Source: Thermoproteota archaeon (GTDB taxonomy: Archaea > Korarchaeota > Korarchaeia > Korarchaeales > Korarchaeaceae). Taken from it: a stretch of 64,000 bases of DNA. The notes beneath the pieces were generated by a model that saw nothing but the letters and a program-made list of their open reading frames with translations, was not told where the DNA came from and made no database searches. Location of the stretch: positions 310,001 through 374,000 of the forward strand of contig JAOZGC010000002.1 in assembly GCA_027491915.1 (NCBI GenBank), written 5' to 3'. How positions within the stretch are numbered: position 1 is the stretch's first letter; each line of letters begins with the position of its first letter. Shown here in pieces: positions 48,968 through 57,021 of this stretch. The translations under genes were made by a program, and so were the position numbers.

Positions 48968-49246
48968 TCACTCCCTCACCATCTCTATCGCCTTGGTGGG
49001 GCACTCGTTGGCGCATATCCCGCAGCCCTTGCAGTGCTCGTAGTCCACCGTGGGGAACCCCTCCCCGTCCCAGATTATAGACGAGTCCGGGCAGTAGACC
49101 CAACACAGCCCGCACTTTATGCATTTCCCGTTCTCTATGACGGGCTTGAACACCCTCCAGTCCCCGGTCCTGTACTCCAGGGCCCGGAGGAACGGAATTC
49201 CTCCGATCGGTATCTCCCGATATCCCCTCAGCTCCACTCCGGACAC
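48968..49246 (-). CDS. porD: Pyruvate:ferredoxin oxidoreductase delta subunit (2x[4Fe-4S] ferredoxin)
   Basis: A 92-residue ferredoxin-like subunit with two cluster motifs, CIKCGLCWVYCP and CKGCGICANECP. It carries electrons from the TPP site to ferredoxin. The leading segment GIPFLRALEYRTGDWRVFKPVI is the normal delta-chain start. It lies between porG and porA with 6- and 13-base gaps. Confidence 0.96.
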   Translation of the reverse strand: MSGVELRGYREIPIGGIPFLRALEYRTGDWRVFKPVIENGKCIKCGLCWVYCPDSSIIWDGEGFPTVDYEHCKGCGICANECPTKAIEMVRE

Positions 49247-49252
49247 TCCACC

Positions 49253-49810
49253 TCACCCCGACCTGGCCTCGTCGTGGGCCCTCCTGAGCGCGGCCACGTT
49301 CTTCTCCCCCACCTCCCCGGGCCACCTAGCCCTGACGGCCTCCTCGACGGCCTCCAGCGGGACGGCCCCGGTGGCCCTCACCAGGACCCCCAGCATGGGG
49401 GTGTTGGTGACGGCCCTGCCCACCTCCTCCAGGGCTATGGTCGTGGCGTCCACCGACCATACCTCGACCCCGTCGGGTACCCCGAGCCTGGACCTCACCT
49501 CGGAGGGCGAGGACTTGGAGTTGACCACCACGTGCCCCCCCTCCTTGACCCCCGACAGTATCTGCCCGGCGTACTGCAGGAGGGTCGGGTCTATCACCAC
49601 GACGGCGTCGGGCTCGTAGACGTGGGAGTGGACCACTATGGGCCTGTCGTCTATCCTGTTGAAGGCCCGCACCGGGGCGCCGGTCCTCTCCGGACCGAAC
49701 TCCGGGAAGGATTGGGCATACTTGCCGACCCTTATGGCCGCGGAGGCCAGAACCTGGGACGCGCTCCACACGCCCTGGCCCCCTCGCCCGTGCCACCTTA
49801 TCTCCAGCAT
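49253..49810 (-). CDS. porG: Pyruvate:ferredoxin oxidoreductase gamma subunit
   Basis: The 185-residue gamma subunit, first gene of porGDAB. HGRGGQGVWSASQVLA and FPEFGPERTGAPVRAFNRI are the family signatures; this subunit binds CoA. ATG 49810 has GGTGGTG upstream, and an AT-rich tract around 49845-49863 supplies the promoter, placed between this operon and the divergent acetyl-CoA synthetase gene. Confidence 0.96.
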   Translation of the reverse strand: MLEIRWHGRGGQGVWSASQVLASAAIRVGKYAQSFPEFGPERTGAPVRAFNRIDDRPIVVHSHVYEPDAVVVIDPTLLQYAGQILSGVKEGGHVVVNSKSSPSEVRSRLGVPDGVEVWSVDATTIALEEVGRAVTNTPMLGVLVRATGAVPLEAVEEAVRARWPGEVGEKNVAALRRAHDEARSG

Positions 49811-49844
49811 CGGAGAGGCACCACCGTCTACTCCGGGGGCCTGG

Positions 49845-49863
49845 CACTAAAAACATTTTACCT
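49845..49863. promoter_or_regulatory. Divergent promoter region of porGDAB and acetyl-CoA synthetase
   Basis: The tract CACTAAAAACATTTTACC holds two AT-rich cores 35-50 bases from the starts at 49810 and 49900, longer than in the leaderless pairs, matching the fact that both genes here have ribosome-binding sites. Confidence 0.45.
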
Positions 49864-49899
49864 ACCCAACCGGCAACCACCGCAGGGGGTGCGGCCCGC

Positions 49900-51291
49900 T
49901 TGGACGAGACTTCTCGGAGGGGGGATCTCGACGCCCTCTTCAGGCCGAGATCGATAGCGGTCATCGGGGCGTCTTCTAACCCGGGGAAGATAGGACACGA
50001 GATCCTGAGGAACATAATCGAGTACGGATACGGGGGGGAGATCTACCCCGTCAACCCGAAGCACGACAGCGTTCTGGGGCTGAAGTGCTACCCGACCGTC
50101 TTGGACGTGCCGGGAGACGTGGACATGGGGGTGGTGGCCATACCGGCGGCCTACGTCCCCCAGGTCGTGGACCAGCTCGGCGCCAAGGGTGCCAAGGTGG
50201 CCGTGGTCATATCCAGCGGGTTCTCCGAGGTGGGCGAGGTCGAGCTGGAGGAGAGACTGCTCCGGGCGGCCGGGAAGTGGGGGATGAGGGTCCTCGGGCC
50301 CAACATATTCGGGGTGGCCTACACGCCCGGGAGGCTCAACGCCACCTTCGGCCCGAGGGACGTGCTCCCCGGGTCCATAGCCTTCATAACCCAGTCCGGT
50401 GCCCTGGGGATAGCCCTCATGGGCTGGACCATAACCGAGGGCATAGGGCTCTCCGCCCTGGTCAGCGTGGGGAACAAGTCCGACGTGGACGACGACGACC
50501 TCCTCGGGTGGCTCTCCCGGGATCCTGAGACCAGGGTGATCCTGATATACATGGAGGGGGTCAAGGAGGGCCGCGAGTTCCTCGAGGCCGCGTCGGCCGC
50601 CTCCCGGGAGAAGCCCATCGTAGTGATAAAGGCCGGGAGGAGCGAGAGGGGTGTGAAGGCCGCCTCCTCACACACCGGTTCTCTGGCTGGGTCTGACAGG
50701 GTGTACGACGCGGTCTTCCGGCAGTCGGGGGTCCTGAGGGCCTACAGCGTGGAGCAGGCCTTCGACTGGGCCATGGCCTTCGCCTCGGGCAGGGTCCCCC
50801 GGGGCGACAGGACTGTGATAGTGACCAACGGCGGCGGCGCGGGGGTGCTGGCGACGGACGCGGCCGAGATGTGCGGGCTCAGGCTGATCGACCCGCCCCC
50901 GGACCTAGCCGCCGAGTTCCGCAGGTACATGCCCCCCTTCGGGAGCGCCAAGAATCCCGTGGACCTCACCGGTCAGGCCTCCGCCCGGGAGTTCGAGGGG
51001 GCGGTGGCCGCAGCCCTCTCGCACGACTCGGTGGACAACGTCCTGGTCCTCTACTGCGAGACGGCCGTGACCGACCCCGAGGAGATAGCGGCAGCGGTTG
51101 CCCGGGCGGCCGGGGAGAGCGACAAGCCGGTCGCCGCCATGATGATGGGGGGGGAAAGATCCGTGAGGGCCATGAGACTACTCAGGTCCAGGGGCGTGCC
51201 GGCCTACCCGACCCCGGAGAGAACCGCCGAGTCCCTGTGCGCCCTGGTCCGGTACCGGGAGCTCAGGGACAGGGGATCGGCGGGAGTGTGA
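49900..51291 (+). CDS. ADP-forming acetate-CoA ligase alpha subunit
   Basis: Makes acetate and ATP from acetyl-CoA, ADP and phosphate, the energy-yielding step after pyruvate oxidation. The 463-residue alpha chain has the CoA-binding domain (PRSIAVIGASSNPGKIGHEI), succinyl-CoA-synthetase-like domain (ITQSGALGIALM, GNKSDVDDDDLL) and the phospho-His in SSHTGSLAGSD. The beta (ATP-grasp) chain is not in the window, so it must be encoded elsewhere. TTG 49900 has GGGGGTGCGG upstream. It is divergent from porGDAB, its metabolic partner. Confidence 0.93.
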   Translation: MDETSRRGDLDALFRPRSIAVIGASSNPGKIGHEILRNIIEYGYGGEIYPVNPKHDSVLGLKCYPTVLDVPGDVDMGVVAIPAAYVPQVVDQLGAKGAKVAVVISSGFSEVGEVELEERLLRAAGKWGMRVLGPNIFGVAYTPGRLNATFGPRDVLPGSIAFITQSGALGIALMGWTITEGIGLSALVSVGNKSDVDDDDLLGWLSRDPETRVILIYMEGVKEGREFLEAASAASREKPIVVIKAGRSERGVKAASSHTGSLAGSDRVYDAVFRQSGVLRAYSVEQAFDWAMAFASGRVPRGDRTVIVTNGGGAGVLATDAAEMCGLRLIDPPPDLAAEFRRYMPPFGSAKNPVDLTGQASAREFEGAVAAALSHDSVDNVLVLYCETAVTDPEEIAAAVARAAGESDKPVAAMMMGGERSVRAMRLLRSRGVPAYPTPERTAESLCALVRYRELRDRGSAGV

Positions 51292-51309
51292 CCCGATCCC
51301 GGGCGGCGC

Positions 51310-52671
51310 TCACTCCAACATCTCCCTCTCGTACCTCTTGAGGTGCTCCACCGCCCCCTTCAGGTCGCTGAACTTCTCGGCCACCACCCTGACGTCCTCC
51401 TCAGTCACGGCCTCCCTCCCCCCGGCCCTGGCCCTGACCCCGGCGATGCTCAGTATCTGGGTCGCGTACCTGAGGGACCGCTCGGCGCCCAGCTCCCTGA
51501 GGGCCCTCACCGCGCCGTCCTCCAGCTTCACGTCCTCCTCCCTGGCCCTTATCCTGATTATCTGATCTATCTCTTCTGGAGAGTATTTCTCCGTCGTGAT
51601 GACCACGAGCCTGTCCAGGAGGTCCAGGGGCATCCCGAAGGGCGCGGTGAGGTCAGTCCCCCTGATCTTCGTCACCCCCCTGTTGGTGGCCATGACTATT
51701 ATCGGGACGAGCTCACCCTCCATCGCCCTGCTGAGGAAGGAGAGGGCCTCTATGTCCATCAGGTGCACGTCGTCTATGAAGAGGACCCCAGGTATTATCT
51801 CCCCCCTCTTCTCCTCGACCCACTCCTTCACCTGCTTGTCGACGGCCGCCCTGACCTCTGGGTCGATCTCCCTCTCCGGGGGTGCGCCGAAGAAGAGCGA
51901 GAAGAGGGCTCCCCCCCTCCTGGAGGCCACCATCTGATCCAGGTCGTCCAGCGTCATGGTGTAGACGAACTCTCTGTCCTTCAGGACGGCCCCGGTCGGC
52001 CTGGGGACCACCTTCGATCCGGACACGTCGAACCCGGCCGCCCCCTCCGCCCGGCCCATCCTGGAGACCCTCCCTGTCTCGGCGTCTATCATTATGACGT
52101 CGCCCTCGGCCACCCCCTGGTCGGCCAACTGCTGGGCCACCCTGGGGCCGACCCTCAGCTTCTTGCTCTCCTCCTCGGTCTTCAGCTCTATCTCGGCGCT
52201 CTGGGGGGTTCTGACGAACGGATTCAGGGGGCTGCTCCCCATCTTTATGTCCAGCTTGGTCACCTCCCCCTCGTAGACCTTCTTGACCTCCCTGAGCCGG
52301 ACCCCTATGGCCTTCCTCATGGCCTCCGTCAGGACCTCCGTCTTCTTCCTCTCCGCGCTGTACACCTCGGCCCCGCTGATCTGTATGAACGGGACGTCCT
52401 CCCCCAGCTCCCTGGCTATCCCGACGGCCACGGCCGTCTTCCCGGTTCCGGGAGGGCCGGCGAGGAGCACCGCCTTCCCGCTGAGCCTCCCCTCCCTGGC
52501 CATCTGCACCACGAGGCCCGCGGCCTCCCTCGCCCTCTTCTGTCCCACCAGCCCGTCTCCGACGTCCTTAGCCGTCATGTCCGGATTGAGGCCGAGCCCC
52601 CTGATGTGGCTGTGGGCCCCTATCCTCTCAAGCCTGCTCAGGCCGCCGCCTATCTCCTCTATCTCCGGCAA
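51310..52671 (-). CDS. TIP49/RuvBL-family AAA+ ATPase
   Basis: A 453-residue homologue of eukaryotic Pontin/Reptin, part of chromatin-remodelling and assembly complexes there. It has RIGAHSHIRGLGL, Walker A GPPGTGKTA, the OB-fold insertion (about 120-285), and AAA sensor regions (MATNRGVTKIRGTD and SLRYATQIL). Walker B reads GVLFIDDVHLMD, with Asp where most TIP49 proteins have the catalytic Glu (DEVH). I chose TTG 52671, which matches the usual length before RIGAHSH; TTG 52707 overlaps the TATA-like element. The neighbouring GTPase operon runs in the same direction. Confidence 0.93.
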   Translation of the reverse strand: MPEIEEIGGGLSRLERIGAHSHIRGLGLNPDMTAKDVGDGLVGQKRAREAAGLVVQMAREGRLSGKAVLLAGPPGTGKTAVAVGIARELGEDVPFIQISGAEVYSAERKKTEVLTEAMRKAIGVRLREVKKVYEGEVTKLDIKMGSSPLNPFVRTPQSAEIELKTEEESKKLRVGPRVAQQLADQGVAEGDVIMIDAETGRVSRMGRAEGAAGFDVSGSKVVPRPTGAVLKDREFVYTMTLDDLDQMVASRRGGALFSLFFGAPPEREIDPEVRAAVDKQVKEWVEEKRGEIIPGVLFIDDVHLMDIEALSFLSRAMEGELVPIIVMATNRGVTKIRGTDLTAPFGMPLDLLDRLVVITTEKYSPEEIDQIIRIRAREEDVKLEDGAVRALRELGAERSLRYATQILSIAGVRARAGGREAVTEEDVRVVAEKFSDLKGAVEHLKRYEREMLE

Positions 52672-52712
52672 CCTCCCACCACTCGGCGGGGGCCCGGTCG
52701 CCGTCAAAAAGA

Positions 52713-53228
52713 TTACCCGTCGGACCCGGAGACGACCTCCTCCAGCGCCCTCCTGAGCTCCTCTATCCCCCTGCCGTCCAGGGCGGAGGTGAATATCACC
52801 CTCTTGGCCCCGAGCTCCGCCGCCTCCGCCTCGGCTTCCTCCCTGCTCACCCTGGTCGGCAGGTCAAGCTTGTTGCCCACGAGTATGATCTCCTTCACCC
52901 CGGCCTCCCGCATGACCTCCGCCCACCTGCCCAGCGAGTACAGGGTGCTCGGGCGGCTCAGGTCGAACACCAGCATCCCGACGGTGGCCCCGCTCACCAG
53001 GCCCCGGTGCAGGTGGAAGAACCTCCTCTGCCCCGCCAGATCGTACACTATGAGCTCCTTTCCCTCCCCCTCCAGCACGAAGAAGTCGACTCCTATGGTC
53101 ATCGACGAGCCGCCGACGCTGAACCGGTCGGTCAGCCTCCTGCATATGGTTGTCTTGCCGACCCCGCCCTCCCCCCCGACGGCCACCTTCCTCCTGACCC
53201 TCGCCAACCTCCCCCCGGTGGACTTCAT
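52713..53228 (-). CDS. Rab/Ras-like small GTPase (cassette 2)
   Basis: A 171-residue GTPase with GEGGVGKTT (G1), MTIGVDFF (switch I Thr), DLAGQRRFF (G3, with Gln at the catalytic position), NKLDL (G4) and TSALDGRG (G5). It resembles the GTPase at 18310; here switch II is DLAGQ rather than DVGGE, so hydrolysis properties may differ. The ATG at 53228 overlaps the stop of the methyltransferase-like gene (ATGA). The order zinc-ribbon protein, effector, GTPase repeats that of cassette 1. Confidence 0.93.
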   Translation of the reverse strand: MKSTGGRLARVRRKVAVGGEGGVGKTTICRRLTDRFSVGGSSMTIGVDFFVLEGEGKELIVYDLAGQRRFFHLHRGLVSGATVGMLVFDLSRPSTLYSLGRWAEVMREAGVKEIILVGNKLDLPTRVSREEAEAEAAELGAKRVIFTSALDGRGIEELRRALEEVVSGSDG

Positions 53229-54199
53229 CTCCAAGCCCTCGCCATGAACATGGGCCCCCTACCCTCTACCTTGTACCTGAGGCCGGACGCCCTCAGCCAC
53301 TTGTCCACGTCGGACCTCCTCGGCGAGATGTCTGACCCCATGAGGTAGGTGGCCAGGGAGTAGCCCCTCATTATCGGGTCGTCCCAGACGCTCTGGAGTA
53401 TTCCTATGTATCCCCTCTCCCTCCCCCTTCCCCCCGGGGCCAGCACGGAGGCCGCGTTCTTCAGCAGGAGTATGGGGTCCCTGATCCAGTTCAACTTCTC
53501 TGCCACGACCGCCAGGTGGATCACCGAGTGGCCGGCTGAGCTCACGGCCTGCCTGACCCTCTCCGGGGCGGACCTGATGAAGGATATGTTGTCCCTCAGC
53601 AGCCCCTGGGCGTTGAGCCTCTCCCTGGCCAGGTCCAGCATGTCCTGGGACGGGTCGACGGCCACGACGGCCGCCTCGGTCTCCATGGCTATGATCCCGG
53701 TCACCACGCCCATGTGGAATGAGAGGTCCGCCACCACCGCCCCCCTCGGGATGCTGGAGAGCCCCAGCCTCCTGAGCCCCTCGAGGAGCATCATCTTCAG
53801 GAACCTGCTGTCCATGAACCTGTAGAAGAGGGCCCTGTTCTCCGGGGAAGAGACGTGAAAGGGCCTCTTGCCATCCTTGACCGCCTCGTAGAGCCTGGAG
53901 AACACCTTGGAGGGGACCACCATGAAGTCCTCCACGTCGTCCCCAACGACCGGCGGGACCTCGGGCCTCTTGGCCGTCCTGTAGACCTTCGTCCCGGCCA
54001 GGTATATGTAGCCCCAGTCGTGGAGGGCCTCCAGGAGGTAGTTCAGGAGCTTTCTGTCCCCGAACTCCTGGGAGAGGGCGGACAGCTCCCTGCCCTCTAT
54101 CTCCTCGAAGAATCCGGCCTCCTCCAGGGGCCCTACGATCGCCCCCTGGAGCCTGAGCTCCAGGTGCTGGAGGGCCTCCCTAGGGATAACCGACGACAA
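53225..54199 (-). CDS. Methyltransferase-like protein with N-terminal helical domain
   Basis: A 324-residue protein. Residues about 1-100 look like a winged-helix or dimerisation domain (LQGAIVGPLEEAGFF, LLNYLLEALHDWGYIYLAG), as in O-methyltransferase-type enzymes. Residues about 150-320 form a Rossmann-like methyltransferase fold: VVADLSFHMGVVTGIIA stands where motif I (GxGxG) is expected but lacks the glycines, then AAVVAVDPSQDMLDLARERL (motif II) is good. Binding of S-adenosylmethionine is therefore uncertain. It sits between the zinc-ribbon protein and the GTPase, taking the place of the V4R protein of cassette 1. Confidence 0.75.
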   Translation of the reverse strand: MSSVIPREALQHLELRLQGAIVGPLEEAGFFEEIEGRELSALSQEFGDRKLLNYLLEALHDWGYIYLAGTKVYRTAKRPEVPPVVGDDVEDFMVVPSKVFSRLYEAVKDGKRPFHVSSPENRALFYRFMDSRFLKMMLLEGLRRLGLSSIPRGAVVADLSFHMGVVTGIIAMETEAAVVAVDPSQDMLDLARERLNAQGLLRDNISFIRSAPERVRQAVSSAGHSVIHLAVVAEKLNWIRDPILLLKNAASVLAPGGRGRERGYIGILQSVWDDPIMRGYSLATYLMGSDISPRRSDVDKWLRASGLRYKVEGRGPMFMARAWR

Positions 54200-54202
54200 G
54201 AC

Positions 54203-54529
54203 TCACTCCACCTCCTCATACCTGACTATCCCCAATCTCAGGAGAACCCGGACCGCCGCCTCGTCCTCCTCGCTCGGCGGGATCGTCCCGTCGAGCACCA
54301 GGCGTATCCTGTCGACGTCTATCCAGGTTGGGGCCAGATCATCCATCCCGGGAACGAACCTCAGCCTCGCACCCCTCTCGGCGAGCTTGGTCCCGTGCAC
54401 CTCCCTCACGTTCCCCCGCCCGTCGACGAACACGGTCACCCCGTGATCCACGTCGCATAGTACGAAATTCCACCCTGGGGAGGGTGATACGTCGTGCCTC
54501 TTGCCGCATATAGGGCAGGTTACCAGCAC
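54203..54529 (-). CDS. Zinc-ribbon domain protein, paralogue B
   Basis: A protein of about 108 residues sharing its N-terminal half with the protein at 19540: CPICGKRHDV, then DHGVTVFVDGRGNVREV. The C-terminal part differs: TWIDVDRIRLVLDG and a short helical end (EEDEAAVRVLLRLGIVRYEE). The ATG at 54565 lies almost on the TATA-like TTAAAATAG (54566-54574), so a start at GTG 54529 or TTG 54532, with GAGGT upstream, is more likely and matches paralogue A. It leads the cassette of methyltransferase-like protein and GTPase. Confidence 0.75.
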   Translation of the reverse strand: MLVTCPICGKRHDVSPSPGWNFVLCDVDHGVTVFVDGRGNVREVHGTKLAERGARLRFVPGMDDLAPTWIDVDRIRLVLDGTIPPSEEDEAAVRVLLRLGIVRYEEVE

Positions 54530-54622
54530 CAAACCCCCGGACCTCTGGCGATTGGCTCTCCCCATCTATTTTAACCTCAACGGGGGGATCTTTTTTAGGG
54601 GGAGGCGGGCCCCTCACCGAAG

Positions 54623-55711
54623 ATGGCGAGGAGTTGTCCGGGCGGGCCGCCCTCGTCGGTCGAGGCCGGGCTGTCCGAGGACCTCGGGGGCGGCAGGGTC
54701 AGGTGCCTCGCCTGCCCCAGGAGGTGCGTCCTCCCCCCGGGGGGCAGGGGGTTCTGCGGGACCAAGGTCAACGTCGGCGGCAGGCTCTGCGAGCTCAACT
54801 ACTCTAAGGTCAGCTCGGTGGCCATGGATCCCATAGAGAAGAAACCCCTCTTCCACTTCATGCCCGGATCCTGGGCCTACAGCGTCGGAACCGTCGGGTG
54901 CAACCTGGCCTGCAGGCACTGCCAGAACTGGGAGATAAGTCAGCCGGGGGTGCCGCCCGAGAGGTTCCCCTGGCTGCGCGACCTGACCCCAGAGGAGGCC
55001 GTCGAGCAGGCCGTCGAGCTGGGCGCCTCCAGCGTGGCCTACACCTACAACGAGCCCACCGTGGTCAGCATGGAGTGGGTGGTGGACACGGCCAGGCTCG
55101 CCAGGGAGGCCGGCCTCAAGAACGTCAGCGTCACCAACGGTTACTGGAGCCCCGAGGCGGTCGACAGGTTGGCCCCCCTCCTGGACGCCGCCAACGTGGA
55201 CGTGAAGGCCTTCTCAGACGAATTCTACGGGAAGGTGGCGGCGGCCCCTTCCATGAGGCCGGTCCTGGACACGGTCGTCTCCCTGGTCGACCGGGGGGTC
55301 CACGTCGAGCTGACCTACCTGGTCATACCCGGGCTGAACGACGGGGAGGAGGAGATCAGGGCCTTCAGCAGGTGGGTGGCGGATGAGGTGGGGGATGACA
55401 CCCCCGTGCACTTCTCCAGGTTCCACCCGGAGTTCAAGATGAGGGGGGTGCCGCCGACCCCCGCCGAGACCCTAGAGATGGCCCACGAGGTGGCCAGGTC
55501 CGAGGGACTCAACTTCGTCTACCTGGGGAACGTCCCCGGGGACCCGAGGGAGTCCACTTACTGCCCGTCCTGCGGAACCCCGCTGATAAGGAGGTTCGGC
55601 TTCGACGTGCTGGACTGCCGACTCTCGGGCGGCAGGTGCCCCTCCTGCGGCAGGGAGATCCCCATCGTGGGCCCGTGCAGGTCAAGGACCGGGTTCTACG
55701 ACCTCATGTAG
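54623..55711 (+). CDS. AmmeMemoRadiSam system radical SAM enzyme
   Basis: A 362-residue radical SAM protein of the PflA-like family found in the AMMECR1-MEMO1-radical SAM trio. The N-terminal zinc-ribbon-like part (CLACPRRCVLPPGGRGFCG) precedes SVGTVGCNLACRHCQNWEIS (cluster motif CNLACRHC), VAYTYNEPTV, and the C-terminal CPSCG and CPSCG pairs. AMMECR1 and MEMO partners are not in the window. TTTTTT at 54592-54597 lies about 26 bases before ATG 54623. The 3' end overlaps the convergent membrane protein by 16 bases. Biochemical target is not established. Confidence 0.93.
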   Translation: MARSCPGGPPSSVEAGLSEDLGGGRVRCLACPRRCVLPPGGRGFCGTKVNVGGRLCELNYSKVSSVAMDPIEKKPLFHFMPGSWAYSVGTVGCNLACRHCQNWEISQPGVPPERFPWLRDLTPEEAVEQAVELGASSVAYTYNEPTVVSMEWVVDTARLAREAGLKNVSVTNGYWSPEAVDRLAPLLDAANVDVKAFSDEFYGKVAAAPSMRPVLDTVVSLVDRGVHVELTYLVIPGLNDGEEEIRAFSRWVADEVGDDTPVHFSRFHPEFKMRGVPPTPAETLEMAHEVARSEGLNFVYLGNVPGDPRESTYCPSCGTPLIRRFGFDVLDCRLSGGRCPSCGREIPIVGPCRSRTGFYDLM

Positions 55712-57021
55712 CCGGGACATTCCACCAGGATGCTCGCTATGATCTTGGAGAACCTCTTGTCGAGCGTGGATCGGTCGGCCAGGAACACCGCCGTCTCCTC
55801 GGGACCGAGCTCCTCCAGGAGCCTCCTCACGAACCTGTACGCTCCGGCCTCACCAAGCCCGGCGACCAGGTCGTTCAGGCTCCAAACCAGGAGGAAGATC
55901 CTGGAGCCGGTCGACCTCCTGAACCTGCCCATGAGCCCGGCCACCAGGCCGGCGTCCAGCTCGACCGCGAGGCGCCTGCCGGTAGACCTCCTGCCCCCCA
56001 CCAGTCCGACTCCCGTCTCCACCAGTAGGTCCACCTCTCTCTCGAGCATTTCGGCCACCGGACCGGGCGGGGCCAGGGCCAGCACTGCAAGGCCGAGCAT
56101 CCTGGCATCCTCGACGAATCTCCTGATCACCTTCCACGGATCCTTGGACAGGTCGGTCGCCAGGACGCACGGGAGGTGGATCCCGCGTCCCATCGAAAGG
56201 TACGTCTCTCTTCTGGGCAGCCTCGTCATCACCACGAGGGTCAGGGCGTAGGACAGACCCCCGATCCACGCCGGGGCTATGACCACTAGGACGTACGGCA
56301 CTGGCGGCAGGGGGTACATGTCCCCCACGCACGACCCCACCAGTGCGAACCCGAGCAGGCTGACGCCGGGCACCATGAGCCTGACGGCCGGATTTTCGGC
56401 TGCTATCTCAGGTCCCCGGTCGAGCAAGACCGCCCACGCGTGCACCCCTATCGACAGGGCCAGGAAGTGGGACCCCACCTCCGCGGCCAGCCATGGAGAG
56501 ACCGGCTGCGGGGCGGGATCCCATCCGGACGCCCAGGCCAGGGCGAACCCCCCGACCACGAGCCCCGCGGCCGCGATCATGGAGATCGCGGCCAGCCTCG
56601 ACAGCGAGATCCTCCTCAGCCTGGTCGGCTCCTGCGACGCGGCCGGCACCGTGATCTCCCATAAGGCGGCGGCCATCCCGACGTTGATGGAACCGGTGTC
56701 GGAGACGGCCACGACGGGGTCGGCCATGATCAGGGCCTCCTCCAACACGAAGAGCATCAGCCCGAAGATCCCCAGAGCGATCGCCAGGCCGAACCTCCAG
56801 ACTGAGAGGCCGAAGTACTCCAGCCGACTCGTCCACCCCACCGTGGCCAGGGCCAGGATGATCAGGAAAGTGGCGGCGAAGGCCGCCTTCCCCGCCAGGA
56901 TCGCCCAGTTGACCTCCGCCCTCGCGGCGGGCGGGTAGAGCAGGAGGAGGACCACCCCGAGGATCAGCCAGGCCGAGACCAGGACGGTGAGGATACTGTA
57001 GGCGAGCTCAACGGGCTTCAT
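55696..57021 (-). CDS. Membrane protein with C-terminal DUF835-like domain
   Basis: A 441-residue protein with about seven membrane helices (about 8-280) and a cytoplasmic C-terminal domain (about 290-441) with CVLATDLSKDPWKVIRRFVED, FLLVWSLNDLVAGLGEAGAYRFVRRLL and LEELGPEETAVFLADRSTLD. The same design is seen at 33072, with DSAPDLIMLVG matching WSLNDLVAGLG. The gene begins directly after the stop of the saccharopine-dehydrogenase-like gene. A membrane sensor role is inferred from topology only. Confidence 0.75.
   Translation of the reverse strand: MKPVELAYSILTVLVSAWLILGVVLLLLYPPAARAEVNWAILAGKAAFAATFLIILALATVGWTSRLEYFGLSVWRFGLAIALGIFGLMLFVLEEALIMADPVVAVSDTGSINVGMAAALWEITVPAASQEPTRLRRISLSRLAAISMIAAAGLVVGGFALAWASGWDPAPQPVSPWLAAEVGSHFLALSIGVHAWAVLLDRGPEIAAENPAVRLMVPGVSLLGFALVGSCVGDMYPLPPVPYVLVVIAPAWIGGLSYALTLVVMTRLPRRETYLSMGRGIHLPCVLATDLSKDPWKVIRRFVEDARMLGLAVLALAPPGPVAEMLEREVDLLVETGVGLVGGRRSTGRRLAVELDAGLVAGLMGRFRRSTGSRIFLLVWSLNDLVAGLGEAGAYRFVRRLLEELGPEETAVFLADRSTLDKRFSKIIASILVECPGYMRS

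Noticed and set aside
51343-53247. 634-codon open frame on the plus strand opposite TIP49 and the GTPase
   Set aside because: It crosses two real genes and their junction, and its translation has the biased composition of an antisense frame.
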